DNA from: Paludibaculum sp.
GTDB lineage: Bacteria > Acidobacteriota > Terriglobia > Bryobacterales > Bryobacteraceae
Assembly (NCBI GenBank): GCA_029973955.1
Contig: JARKQJ010000222.1
Coordinates: 1-43,450, forward strand
Length of the DNA: 43,450 nucleotides
Direction: 5' to 3'
The notes beneath the pieces were generated by a model. It was given only the letters and a program-made list of their open reading frames with translations. It searched no databases and had not been told where the DNA came from. This document shows, one piece after another, positions 9,501 through 16,247 of this stretch (its first letter is position 1; every line of letters begins with the position of its first letter). The translations under genes were made by a program, and so were the position numbers.

Positions 9501-10225
9501 ACATCTTCGGCGTGACCCAGCAGCAGACCCAGGCTCGCGAAAAGGCCGTATCCAACTTCGACATGGCCAGCAAGCTCCGCGCCTCCTTCTCCTACGACCT
9601 ACCCTTCGGCCGCGGCAAGCAGTTCCTCTCGTCCGCGCCCGGCTGGCTCAACCAGATCGTCGGCGGCTTCAACCTCGCCGGTACCTTCACCCGCCAATCC
9701 GGAATCCCCGGCGTCGTCTATCTCGGCAACAGTGGCTGGTGGCAGTCCAAAACCGGCGGCACCGGCAACGATGGCTGGACGCTTCGCCCCGACCGGCTCC
9801 TGAACGCCGAATCCATCACACCCACCTGGAGGGAAGATCCCTTCCGCCGCTCCTACTACGACCCCAAGGCGTTCGTCGTCCCCGGCACCTTCGCCCAGCC
9901 CGCCATCGGCAACGCGCCCCGCACGCTCGGCGACGCGCGTTCTCCCACCACCACCACTCTGGACGTCTCCGGCGCCAAGAACTTCTTCCTCCTGAAGGAG
10001 GGCAAGCTCCACATCCAGATCCGCGCCGACGCCTTCAACATCATGAACCACCCCGTGTTCTTCCTGAACCCCAACTCCCGCATCAACGGCGTTTGGGACT
10101 ACATCGCCAGCACCCACAGCTTCCAGCCCAAAGCCGCGGCCACCGCCATGGATGCGAACAACACCGGCCAGTACGGCAACTACGCCGGCCGCATGTTCCG
10201 CCTCGGCGCCCGCGTCACCTTCTAA
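6566..10225 (+). CDS. TonB-dependent receptor, Oar-like, with carboxypeptidase-regulatory domain
   Basis: 1,219 residues from GTG 6566 with GGAG about 8 bases upstream. Residues 1-16 are a signal peptide (MRTLILLFLTLSSVFA). A CarboxypepD_reg-like beta-sandwich spans about 20-105 (GTITGLVTDPSGAVVVGAAV, GLYEIKISLQGFKT). A plug domain follows (about 110-260: LPFQDRSALSAILLTPGSQG, GRPGGGSILVDGSDVTSAG, AQYGRTTAGIINQATKSGTN). The remainder is an outer-membrane beta-barrel with many Tyr/Asn-rich strands, ending GRMFRLGARVTF with the C-terminal Phe expected by the BAM machinery. In Acidobacteriota and Bacteroidota these receptors import glycans, peptides or siderophores with TonB/ExbBD; the substrate cannot be read from the sequence. 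No SusD partner or hydrolase is adjacent. A strong hairpin lies 6 bp after the stop. Confidence 0.95.
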   Translation: MRTLILLFLTLSSVFAQSTSGTITGLVTDPSGAVVVGAAVEIRELSSNRAVRTATSDAGIYTLPNLPIGLYEIKISLQGFKTTTIEKVEVRVAQATTQNITLQVGQVSDSVSVSGDVPLITPTSAAVTTTVQNKLLTDLPFQDRSALSAILLTPGSQGDPQYNGGVQSEMPGIYTQAITPGGSITVGGGRPGGGSILVDGSDVTSAGNPRAVITFSGDTVQEVSIQANGVPAQYGRTTAGIINQATKSGTNDFHATGNWTHTQPYLQTRFLGSAFDPTARYSSYAGAIGGPVVIPKIYDGRNRTFFYASGEPQRQRLKIGASRARLPTRDELAGKFNNIYDFLDPALRTKNIDAALASPVRTNSLYWHYNLNANGFPIGMEIPIADRTPIVNSDLSGLLAKNPLAQKLIKTLYPFTPGVDTDYIRWLRPDGLYDIDGNNAIYVRGTESVDNRYSFKIDQLIGSSDRLAFRYSVAPVTGTRYDWGGPSDPGDPIVQDRVNSYNTGVVYNHIFSANLSNETRVTYSRGDAFRGPNNAAMTKDWGVDMGLVAAVAGAGFPQILSRGASGEGRTLDVNFGVGSDFSYMRGAHAFKMGGEFRAIQLNRISYAGLTGGSYNFNGQITPNTGSINGVVNALAGLITGSLNNYTYQAKQSSAYYRWKYTAFYFQDDWKISRKLTINLGLRWDVETPRKEKYNNQGWFDPTIAGTVNGSPVFGAYVWAGKGRQEGLWPTNYNGFQPRIGLAYAAKSWMVWRASYAMLRAPITGYGNALYPDANVNASVVNSALGLGGVGPGHVNLVTNPIAPLPPPRELPRDPIFYMNDTNSFAFSYIPQNNAMPRVDRWNAGVQMLLRNNLSLELGYDGSKGTHLYAQPWGLNAVPLTQTAPMVAAGADFASQGPQYNPLKITTSTGSIIPGTLIASLRPYKNWFNTRIGADYDRSGNSTYHGLNLGLQKRFSAGLTFLASYSFSKSLDDGAPSGNDIFGVTQQQTQAREKAVSNFDMASKLRASFSYDLPFGRGKQFLSSAPGWLNQIVGGFNLAGTFTRQSGIPGVVYLGNSGWWQSKTGGTGNDGWTLRPDRLLNAESITPTWREDPFRRSYYDPKAFVVPGTFAQPAIGNAPRTLGDARSPTTTTLDVSGAKNFFLLKEGKLHIQIRADAFNIMNHPVFFLNPNSRINGVWDYIASTHSFQPKAAATAMDANNTGQYGNYAGRMFRLGARVTF

Positions 10226-10231
10226 TCCAAC

Positions 10232-10257
10232 GGGCCCCGGCCTCTGCGCCGGGGCCC
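10232..10257. terminator. Bidirectional GC-rich hairpin terminator
   Basis: Perfect 10-bp inverted repeat GGGCCCCGGC (10232-10241) and GCCGGGGCCC (10248-10257) with a 6-nt loop. It fills the 33-bp gap between the convergent stops of the TonB receptor and the methyltransferase-like gene. Only CTT follows on the + strand, so it is not a textbook T-tract terminator. Confidence 0.6.
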
Positions 10258-10258
10258 C

Positions 10259-10930
10259 TTACCAGATCCCCGGCACCAGCCGCCCCCGCACCCGCTCCGC
10301 ATACCTCGCATACCCTTCCAGCCGCGCCCGCAACATCCTGTCCTCGAGCCAAGTCCTCAACACCAGCGCCCCCGCCGTCAGCCCCGCCGGCACCATCGCC
10401 CACCATGTCCCCAGCGCCACCGGCGTCGCCAGCGTGAACAGCAGCGCGCCCGCATACCCCGGGTGCCGCACAAACCGGTACGGCCCTCCTTCCACCACCA
10501 CATGCCCTCTCTCTTCCTGGATGCGAACCGTCGCCGTGAAAAACCGGTTCGATGCCATCGCCCAGGCCGCAAACAGCATCGCGGCCACGCACATCAAACC
10601 CCCCGCAGCACTCCACAACCACGGGACCCCCAACGGCCACACCCTCCGCGCCTCCCACGCCGCCGTCCCCCACATGGCCAGCGGCCCCACTCCAGCCACC
10701 ACCGGCGCCAATATCTTGTCCCACCACTCCGAATCCTTGGGAAACCGCGCCCGCTCCGCCAGCAGCCCCGGTGACACCCTCTCCAGAAGCACACCCACCA
10801 CCGCCTGCGCGCCCACGGTCAATCCCACGTACACCCACGCCCGCGTCCAATCCCACCGCCCGGACCCCAACACCAGCAACGCGGCCACCACCAGCCCCAT
10901 CACCGCATACCGCAACAACGCCTTCTTCAC
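10259..10930 (-). CDS. Isoprenylcysteine carboxyl methyltransferase/PEMT-like membrane protein
   Basis: 223 residues from GTG 10930. The frame is open to 10963, but that overlaps the upstream gene; GTG 10930 has AAGTAAGGA about 7 bases upstream, which includes the TAA of the preceding gene, indicating translational coupling (11-bp gap). Several membrane helices (LLRYAVMGLVVAALLVLG; AAGGLMCVAAMLFAAWAMAS) precede the family's conserved C-terminal block: GPYRFVRHPGYAGALLF then RTWLEDRMLRARLEGYARYA and RGRLVPGIW. In ICMT/NnrU/PEMT-type enzymes the RHPxY and ExxL elements bind S-adenosylmethionine. The bacterial substrate is unknown and may be a lipid or an isoprenoid thiol (inference). Confidence 0.85.
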   Translation of the reverse strand: MKKALLRYAVMGLVVAALLVLGSGRWDWTRAWVYVGLTVGAQAVVGVLLERVSPGLLAERARFPKDSEWWDKILAPVVAGVGPLAMWGTAAWEARRVWPLGVPWLWSAAGGLMCVAAMLFAAWAMASNRFFTATVRIQEERGHVVVEGGPYRFVRHPGYAGALLFTLATPVALGTWWAMVPAGLTAGALVLRTWLEDRMLRARLEGYARYAERVRGRLVPGIW

Positions 10931-10941
10931 TGCAAGAGTCC

Positions 10942-11877
10942 TTACTTCCCACTTTGCAACCACTCGCAGGCCCGCCGCACGCCTTCCTCATAAGGCGTTC
11001 CCGCAAACCCGAAAGCCCGCGCGAACTTCGACGAGTCGAATAGATAGCTCGCCTGGTTCTGATACGCCATCTCCAACGATTCCCGCACGTCCGCGTTGAA
11101 CCACCCCACCATCCGCAGCATCGGCTTCCCGTAGACCCTGTACTTCGGTGCCCGCGCGAACGCCCGCGCCGCCATCGCGATGAACTCCGCCCCCGTCGGC
11201 GCCGGCGCGGCGGTCGGCAGATGCCACACCTGGTTCCACGCCGATTCGCTCTCCGTCAGCATCGCTACGCCCCGCGCCGCATCCGGCGTATATGTGAGCG
11301 AGTGCGGCACTTGCGCATTCCCCAGCCACGCCGGCGTCGAGCCTTTCGCCAGCGCCTCCAGCACCAGCAGGTTCGGCGCGCCGTTCACCCGACCCGGCCC
11401 GTAGAAATCGGCCGAGCGCGCGATCATCGCCGTCAACGCGCCGCGCTTCACCTCTTCCATCAACGCCGCGGCGATCCGGGCCCGGATCTCACCTTTCTTC
11501 GAGCACGGCGCCACCGGGCTCTCCTCCGTCATCGCTCCTTCCACGCGCCCGTACATATACACGTTGTCCACGAACACCAGCCTGGCGCCCGCCCGCTTGC
11601 ACGCCTCCACGGAGTTCATCATGATCCGCGGCCACAACTCCGCCCAGACCCGCGCGTCGTATTTGAGTCCAGCCGCCAGCACGGCGACCTCGGAGCCCTC
11701 CACCGCTTTCGCCGTCTGCTCCGAATCCGTCAGGTCTGCCGCGTAACTCTCGCCTCCGAAGATCGCCCTAGGCTGCCGTCCGACCAGCCGGAACTTCCGC
11801 CCCGACGCCGCCAGCAGCGGAGCCAGTTCATTCCCGATCGATCCGCCCGCTCCGAGAATCGTGATCATATTTCCCAT
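10942..11877 (-). CDS. NAD-dependent epimerase/dehydratase-like protein (extended SDR)
   Basis: 311 residues from ATG 11877 (GGAGG 3 bases upstream; an ATG at 11868 is a rival start). The Rossmann motif ITILGAGGSIGNELAPLL is at the N-terminus, followed by VAVLAAGL and VFVDNVYMYG. The last stretch sits where SDRs carry the catalytic Ser/Thr-YxxxK region, yet a clear YxxxK is not seen: the Tyr is followed by GRVEG rather than xxxK. It may therefore be an atypical, NmrA-like or non-catalytic member. Later conserved features include YGPGR, TYTPDAARG and WHLPTAAPAPTG, a substrate-domain pattern of extended SDRs. It is coupled to the downstream methyltransferase-like gene and divergent from the adenylate cyclase, with 53 bp between starts. 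Confidence 0.8.
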   Translation of the reverse strand: MGNMITILGAGGSIGNELAPLLAASGRKFRLVGRQPRAIFGGESYAADLTDSEQTAKAVEGSEVAVLAAGLKYDARVWAELWPRIMMNSVEACKRAGARLVFVDNVYMYGRVEGAMTEESPVAPCSKKGEIRARIAAALMEEVKRGALTAMIARSADFYGPGRVNGAPNLLVLEALAKGSTPAWLGNAQVPHSLTYTPDAARGVAMLTESESAWNQVWHLPTAAPAPTGAEFIAMAARAFARAPKYRVYGKPMLRMVGWFNADVRESLEMAYQNQASYLFDSSKFARAFGFAGTPYEEGVRRACEWLQSGK

Positions 11878-11930
11878 TCTCCTCCTTTGCCCTCCGCCCC
11901 TCATGCGCCAGAATAAACTGGAGATCCGGC

Positions 11931-13259
11931 ATGCCGCCCTCAGCTTCCCTTCATCACGACACTCTCGTCCGTTCCGCCATGGGCGCGGAACTCCTCCGCA
12001 GCGAGCGCGCCCGTGTCCGCCTCCAGATCGCCCTGCTCGCGGCCGTCTTTGCGCTCATCACTCTCATCTACTTCGTGCCTCAAATCTCCTCGCCGCAGAT
12101 TCACGCACTTCTCCAACCCGCAGCCTTCCCCTTGGGCATCCTTCTCTCCTCCTACCTCGCCTATGAGACGTTCATCCTCATCTGGCTCGGCCGCCTCCTC
12201 ACCTCCGGCCGCCTCATTCCCCGTTGGTTCCAGTTCGTCAACACGTTCATCGAAATCAGCCTTCCCACCGTCGGCCTCCTGACGGGGGGCATCATCGCGG
12301 ATCCTCTCTCCATGCTTTCCGGCGCGTTGCCGTTTCTCTACTTCCTCTTCATCCTGCCCGCGGCTCTCAATCTCGACGCCGCCCTCTGCGTCTTCTCCGG
12401 CGCCGTCGCCTGCTTCCAGTTCTGGGCCGCCAGCCTGGCTCTCCTCAGCCGCGCGGTTCTTCCGGTCAGCCCCGGCGGCCCCATCTTCTCCATGCTCACC
12501 TCGCCGCATCAGTACCTCATGAAGGGCGCCACCCTCCTCCTCGCCGGCCTCATCGCCGCCTTCGTCGCCACACAGATCCGGCGCCAGATCGCCCGCGCCC
12601 TCCAGACGCTCGAAGAGCGCGACCGCGCCGTCTCCATCTTCGGCCAGCACGTCTCTCCCCAGGTCGCCGACCTCCTCCTCAAGCAGCCCCTGGACTACGC
12701 CGGCCAGCAGCGCAACGTGTGCGTCCTCTTCCTCGACATCCGCGACTTCAGCAAGCTCTCCAGCGAACGCTCGGCCCCGGAAGTGGTGGACTACCTCAAT
12801 CGCCTCTTCGCACCCATGATCCCGGTCATCAACTCTCACTCCGGCATCGTCAACAAATTCCTTGGTGATGGCTTCATGGCCGTCTTCGGCGCCCCCATCG
12901 ACGACGCCCAACTCTGTACCAACGCCATCCGTGCTTCGCTCGAAATCCTCCGCCAGGTCGAACTCCTCAATCAGTCCGGCGCCATCCCCCACACCCGTAT
13001 CGGCATAGGGCTCCACGTCGGCCAGGCCGTCACCGGCAATGTCGGCAGCTCTCAGCGCAAGGAATACACCATTATCGGCGACGTCGTGAACATCGCCTCC
13101 CGCATCGAGCAGGCCAATAAACCCCTCAAGGCCCAACTCCTCGTCTCCGAGGCGGTCGTCCTTGCCCTCGGCGATCAGCTCGGTGTCCCCGCCGAAGACA
13201 TGGGGCCTGTCGAACTCAAGGGTCAGCCGCAGCCCGTGCGCCTCTATAAGCTCGCCTGA
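11931..13259 (+). CDS. Membrane class III adenylate cyclase
   Basis: 442 residues; GGAG lies 7 bases before ATG 11931. An N-terminal membrane domain (about residues 30-220) has roughly six hydrophobic helices, followed by a linker helix (ARALQTLEERDRAVSIFGQH) and a class III cyclase catalytic domain (about 260-442). Active-site residues are all recognisable: metal Asp269 (FLDIRDFS) and Asp313 (KFLGDGFMAVFG), the adenine-selecting pair Lys309 and Asp384 (EYTIIGDVVN), and the transition-state pair Asn387/Arg391 (NIASRIE). This predicts ATP to cAMP with product released in the cytoplasm. The membrane part may be a sensor of unknown ligand. No HAMP is seen. The ATG shares a short divergent promoter region with the epimerase-like gene. 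Confidence 0.93.
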   Translation: MPPSASLHHDTLVRSAMGAELLRSERARVRLQIALLAAVFALITLIYFVPQISSPQIHALLQPAAFPLGILLSSYLAYETFILIWLGRLLTSGRLIPRWFQFVNTFIEISLPTVGLLTGGIIADPLSMLSGALPFLYFLFILPAALNLDAALCVFSGAVACFQFWAASLALLSRAVLPVSPGGPIFSMLTSPHQYLMKGATLLLAGLIAAFVATQIRRQIARALQTLEERDRAVSIFGQHVSPQVADLLLKQPLDYAGQQRNVCVLFLDIRDFSKLSSERSAPEVVDYLNRLFAPMIPVINSHSGIVNKFLGDGFMAVFGAPIDDAQLCTNAIRASLEILRQVELLNQSGAIPHTRIGIGLHVGQAVTGNVGSSQRKEYTIIGDVVNIASRIEQANKPLKAQLLVSEAVVLALGDQLGVPAEDMGPVELKGQPQPVRLYKLA

Positions 13260-13262
13260 GCC

Positions 13263-13490
13263 CTATCCCAGGTACGCCGCAATCGCACCCCGCAACGGCG
13301 ACACCGGCTCGTGCGCCTTCAGCACCAGCCGTTCCGCTTTTGGCGTGCCGCTCCAGCCGCAACGATCTTTAGCCGTAGCCCACATGATCCACATCCACCG
13401 CGCCCTGCTTGTCGTTCTCCTCACCGCCGGGCTGGAACACTGCCAGGTTCACCAGCGCCATTTGGGGAGGCTACGCGCTCACCCTGCCGG
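13263..13490 (-). pseudogene. Possible decayed coding remnant (unrecognised)
   Basis: On the minus strand, a short frame beginning MALVNLAVFQPGGEENDK reaches a TAA. A frame shifted by +1 then reads on through KDRCGWSGTPKAERLVLKAH to SPLRGAIAAYLG and a stop at 13263-13265. The two pieces look like natural protein text split by a frameshift, but the product is not recognised and the case is weak. The segment sits between the cyclase stop and the methyltransferase stop. No other feature was seen here. Confidence 0.2.
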
Positions 13491-14303
13491 CTACTCCTTC
13501 CTTGCGACCAGCGCCACGGTCCTGAATCTCCGCGAGGGCACCCAGTCGTTGTCCACCACGCCCGCGTCCAAATCCTCCATCCGCAAAATGTGGAACCCCT
13601 TCCAATTCTCAGACAACCCGCTCCACGAAGGCTGCCCGCCCACTGACGTCTGGAACACCACCAGCCCGCCCTTCTTCAACGCCTTCAGAAACACCGGCGG
13701 CCACTGCGCATCCTCCGGCTGCATGTAGCAGTACGCGCACACAATCAGGTCCCACTGGTTCTCGCCGAAGTCGAAATTCTCGTGCTTAGCCTCCAGCGTT
13801 CTGATCTTTACCCCGGCCTTCGCCGCCTCCCCCTGCGCCACCTTCAACGCATCCGCCGACATGTCGTACCCTGTCGCCTCCCAGCCCGTCGACGCCAGGT
13901 AGATCGTGTTGCGCCCGCGGCCCATCCCCGCATCCAGAGCCCGCCCCGGCTTCACCTTGTAGAGCGCTTCCTGCAACAGCCGCAGCGGAGTCGAAGGCCC
14001 GCCGCCCGACTTGAACGACGCATCCCAGTAAACCTTTTCCCGATCCACCGTGGCCCGCCGCAGCACGTTCATCCGTTCAAACCGCCGCACCGCCTCAGGC
14101 TCTGGCACCCCCTTCGCCTTCAGCGCTTCGAGGTACCGCACCCGCATGCCCGCCGACTCACCCGGCGGCTGCGGCGTGAGTTCTTTTGTGAACGTCTCAA
14201 ACTCCGCCCAGATCTGTTCGTCCGTCGCCGGCGCCGTCTGAGCCACGCTCAGCCCGGCGCAAATCACTAGGCAGCCCAGCCAGGCCTGTATTTGCATCCT
14301 CAC
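13491..14303 (-). CDS. Class I SAM-dependent methyltransferase with signal peptide
   Basis: 270 residues from GTG 14303; ATG 14297 two codons later is an alternative. The N-terminus (QAWLGCLVICAGLSVAQTAP) is a clear signal peptide with an AQT-type cleavage site. A helical region follows, then a Rossmann-like methyltransferase domain from about residue 112: motif I ALDAGMGRGRNTIYLA, post-I Asp in ATGYDMSADAL, motif II EAKHENFDF, motif IV QWDLIVCAYCYM and motif VI LKALKKGGLVVFQTS. The SAM-binding elements look intact. An exported SAM enzyme is odd because SAM is cytoplasmic, so either the leader is retained as an anchor facing inward or the domain has another ligand (inference). It diverges from the TlpA-like gene, with 41 bp between starts. 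Confidence 0.85.
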   Translation of the reverse strand: MRMQIQAWLGCLVICAGLSVAQTAPATDEQIWAEFETFTKELTPQPPGESAGMRVRYLEALKAKGVPEPEAVRRFERMNVLRRATVDREKVYWDASFKSGGGPSTPLRLLQEALYKVKPGRALDAGMGRGRNTIYLASTGWEATGYDMSADALKVAQGEAAKAGVKIRTLEAKHENFDFGENQWDLIVCAYCYMQPEDAQWPPVFLKALKKGGLVVFQTSVGGQPSWSGLSENWKGFHILRMEDLDAGVVDNDWVPSRRFRTVALVARKE

Positions 14304-14344
14304 AGTCTAGTCCAGATTCTCGCCCGCCGCACCGCGATACTCTA

Positions 14345-15181
14345 ATGGGAGTGAAGACTCTCTTTCTCGCCCTCGCCTGCGCCGCCCTCCTCGCCGCCCA
14401 AACTCAGCGGCGCGCGTTCTCTCCCCAGGAGCAGCCCATCGCCGATCAGTTGAAGGGCATGCGCAAGCTCGACGATACCGTCCGCGCCGGCGTCACCAGG
14501 CAACTGGCCCGTGACATCCGGGCTCTTCCCGCTTCTCCCAATCGGCTCTCCCTCGCCTCCGCCCTCGCCAACCTCTCCACTGAAGGCGACTTCGGCAAAG
14601 AAGCGCTCCAGGAAGTCGCCACCACGCTGGCCGCCGCCCTCGCGGCGCAGCCGCCCGCTTCCGACTCCGCCTACACCACCCTCGCGCAACTGGTTCGCTA
14701 CGAAGGCGTCACGACAACCCTCAAGCACCCGAATTTCACCGCCGCCCTTGCTTCTCTCGAAAAACTTGACGCCATCCGGGCCAAAGCCGACTTCACCCTC
14801 CAGGACCTCAGCGGCAAATCCTGGCATCTCGCCGACTTGAAAGGCAAAGTCGTGCTCGTCAACTTCTGGGCCACCTGGTGCCCGCCCTGCCGCAAGGAGA
14901 TGCCCGATCTCGAAGCCCTCTATCAACAGTACAAAGACAAGGGCCTGATCGTTCTCGCCGTCTCCGACGAAGATCCCGCCAAGATCGAATCCTTCATCAA
15001 AGAGAAGCACTACACTTTCCCCGTACTCATCGACGCCGGCCGCAAGGTGAACGAACTCCTCCACATCGAAGGCATTCCCAAAACCTTCATCTACAACCGC
15101 CAGGGCAAGCTCTCCGCCCAATCCATAGATATGCGCACCCGCGCCCAGTTCGAAAAAATGCTCCAACAATCCGGCCTTTGA
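14345..15181 (+). CDS. TlpA/ResA-like thioredoxin-fold protein
   Basis: 278 residues with signal peptide MGVKTLFLALACAALLAAQ. Residues about 25-140 are a helical region with no recognised fold. A TlpA-type thioredoxin domain (about 145-278) has the redox motif WCPPC at 178-182 (Cys179/Cys182) in LVNFWATWCPPCRKEMPDLE, and the cis-Pro loop IEGIPKTFIYNRQGK. Family members reduce disulfides in extracytoplasmic proteins, for example during cytochrome c maturation, or act in peroxide defence. No cytochrome assembly gene is adjacent. The downstream hypothetical starts 20 bp after the stop, so the two probably form an operon. Confidence 0.92.
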   Translation: MGVKTLFLALACAALLAAQTQRRAFSPQEQPIADQLKGMRKLDDTVRAGVTRQLARDIRALPASPNRLSLASALANLSTEGDFGKEALQEVATTLAAALAAQPPASDSAYTTLAQLVRYEGVTTTLKHPNFTAALASLEKLDAIRAKADFTLQDLSGKSWHLADLKGKVVLVNFWATWCPPCRKEMPDLEALYQQYKDKGLIVLAVSDEDPAKIESFIKEKHYTFPVLIDAGRKVNELLHIEGIPKTFIYNRQGKLSAQSIDMRTRAQFEKMLQQSGL

Positions 15182-15201
15182 GTGCCTGAAAGAATAAGGT
15201 T

Positions 15202-16119
15202 ATGCTTCTGCCCCGCCTGCCTGTTGTCGCCGCCAGCGCCGTGGCAGGGGCTCTCCTTTTATCAGCTCAGACCACCGAACTGGATCCCTATGTGGGCCGG
15301 GATCTGTGGAGCGCGAAACTCTCCCTTGCGGACAACGAGCGTCTCGCCCGAATCATCGGCCCGGTGCCTCGCGGATTCATGCTCAGCCCATGGCCGTGGC
15401 ACATTTGGAAGCCACGGCCCACCGGAGTGTCCCGTTTTGTCGTGGTCCTCGGAGAGACTGAACAAATAGTTCCTGGAGGGTCCTCCGCCTGCGTCTATCT
15501 GCTCGATGCCGGCCTGCAATACATCGGCTCCTGGTGTTTTCAAGCCGGTTGGCGCATGGGTTTTCGGCGCGTTTCCTTTGAATATTCGCAGGCATTGGAC
15601 TCCGAGCTCCTCATTTTTGAGATGTTCCCCTATGTGAACGGCCGCGATATTCGGAAGGAGGTTTTTTCCCTCAAGGCCGACTCTCTCAAGTTCATCCGGT
15701 TGGAAGACTCGCGAGGGAATGCGGTTCAGAACGACTCCGTTTTCGCCAATTACGAAATCGGCTTCCTCCCGCCCTCTCAATCGCCGCAGGATGCCGTCGC
15801 CATGTTGGAATCCGCAGACAAGTCTGATGTCCTCTTCGCCCTGATGCTCCTCGGCGGCCGATACGTTCCGGAGTCCGAGCGAAGAGGTCTCGATCGTATG
15901 GAGAGCCGGCACGCGGAGCGCTTCCGCGCCTGGATCGCTGTGCCACGAATCCGCAAGCTGATCGAAGAGCTCTGCAACTCGGAAGACGTCTGGATTCGTC
16001 AAGCCGCAGAACTTGCTGCGCGCGATCCACTGGAACGCCCCATCGGGCAGAATGCTCCATTCGATCCGAAAGCGCTCCGAATACAACGTTCCTGGAGGAA
16101 CTGGCTCATCCCCTTCTAG
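15202..16119 (+). CDS. Secreted hypothetical protein
   Basis: 305 residues, not recognised. The ATG is preceded by AATAAGG. Residues 1-23 are a signal peptide (LPVVAASAVAGALLLSAQ). The central part is beta-rich (RFVVVLGETEQIVPGG, GLQYIGSWCFQAGWRMGFRR). The C-terminal third is helical with a HEAT-like element (IRKLIEELCNSEDVWIRQAA). Three Cys are present (YLLDAGLQ-flanking ACVYLL, SWCF, EELCN). Third positions are less C-biased than in neighbours, which may mean different expression or recent arrival. It is probably co-transcribed with the TlpA-like gene 20 bp upstream. Confidence 0.7.
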   Translation: MLLPRLPVVAASAVAGALLLSAQTTELDPYVGRDLWSAKLSLADNERLARIIGPVPRGFMLSPWPWHIWKPRPTGVSRFVVVLGETEQIVPGGSSACVYLLDAGLQYIGSWCFQAGWRMGFRRVSFEYSQALDSELLIFEMFPYVNGRDIRKEVFSLKADSLKFIRLEDSRGNAVQNDSVFANYEIGFLPPSQSPQDAVAMLESADKSDVLFALMLLGGRYVPESERRGLDRMESRHAERFRAWIAVPRIRKLIEELCNSEDVWIRQAAELAARDPLERPIGQNAPFDPKALRIQRSWRNWLIPF

Positions 16120-16247
16120 ATCGGTTCTGGCATCATTGGGCCTATCGCTCCAGCCCGATCGATGATTCAATGCACATCCCCCTCGCTCCGGCCAATTTGC
16201 AGGACCGGTCACATTCGCCGCTGGCGTCCTCCTGAGCAGCGGCTCCG

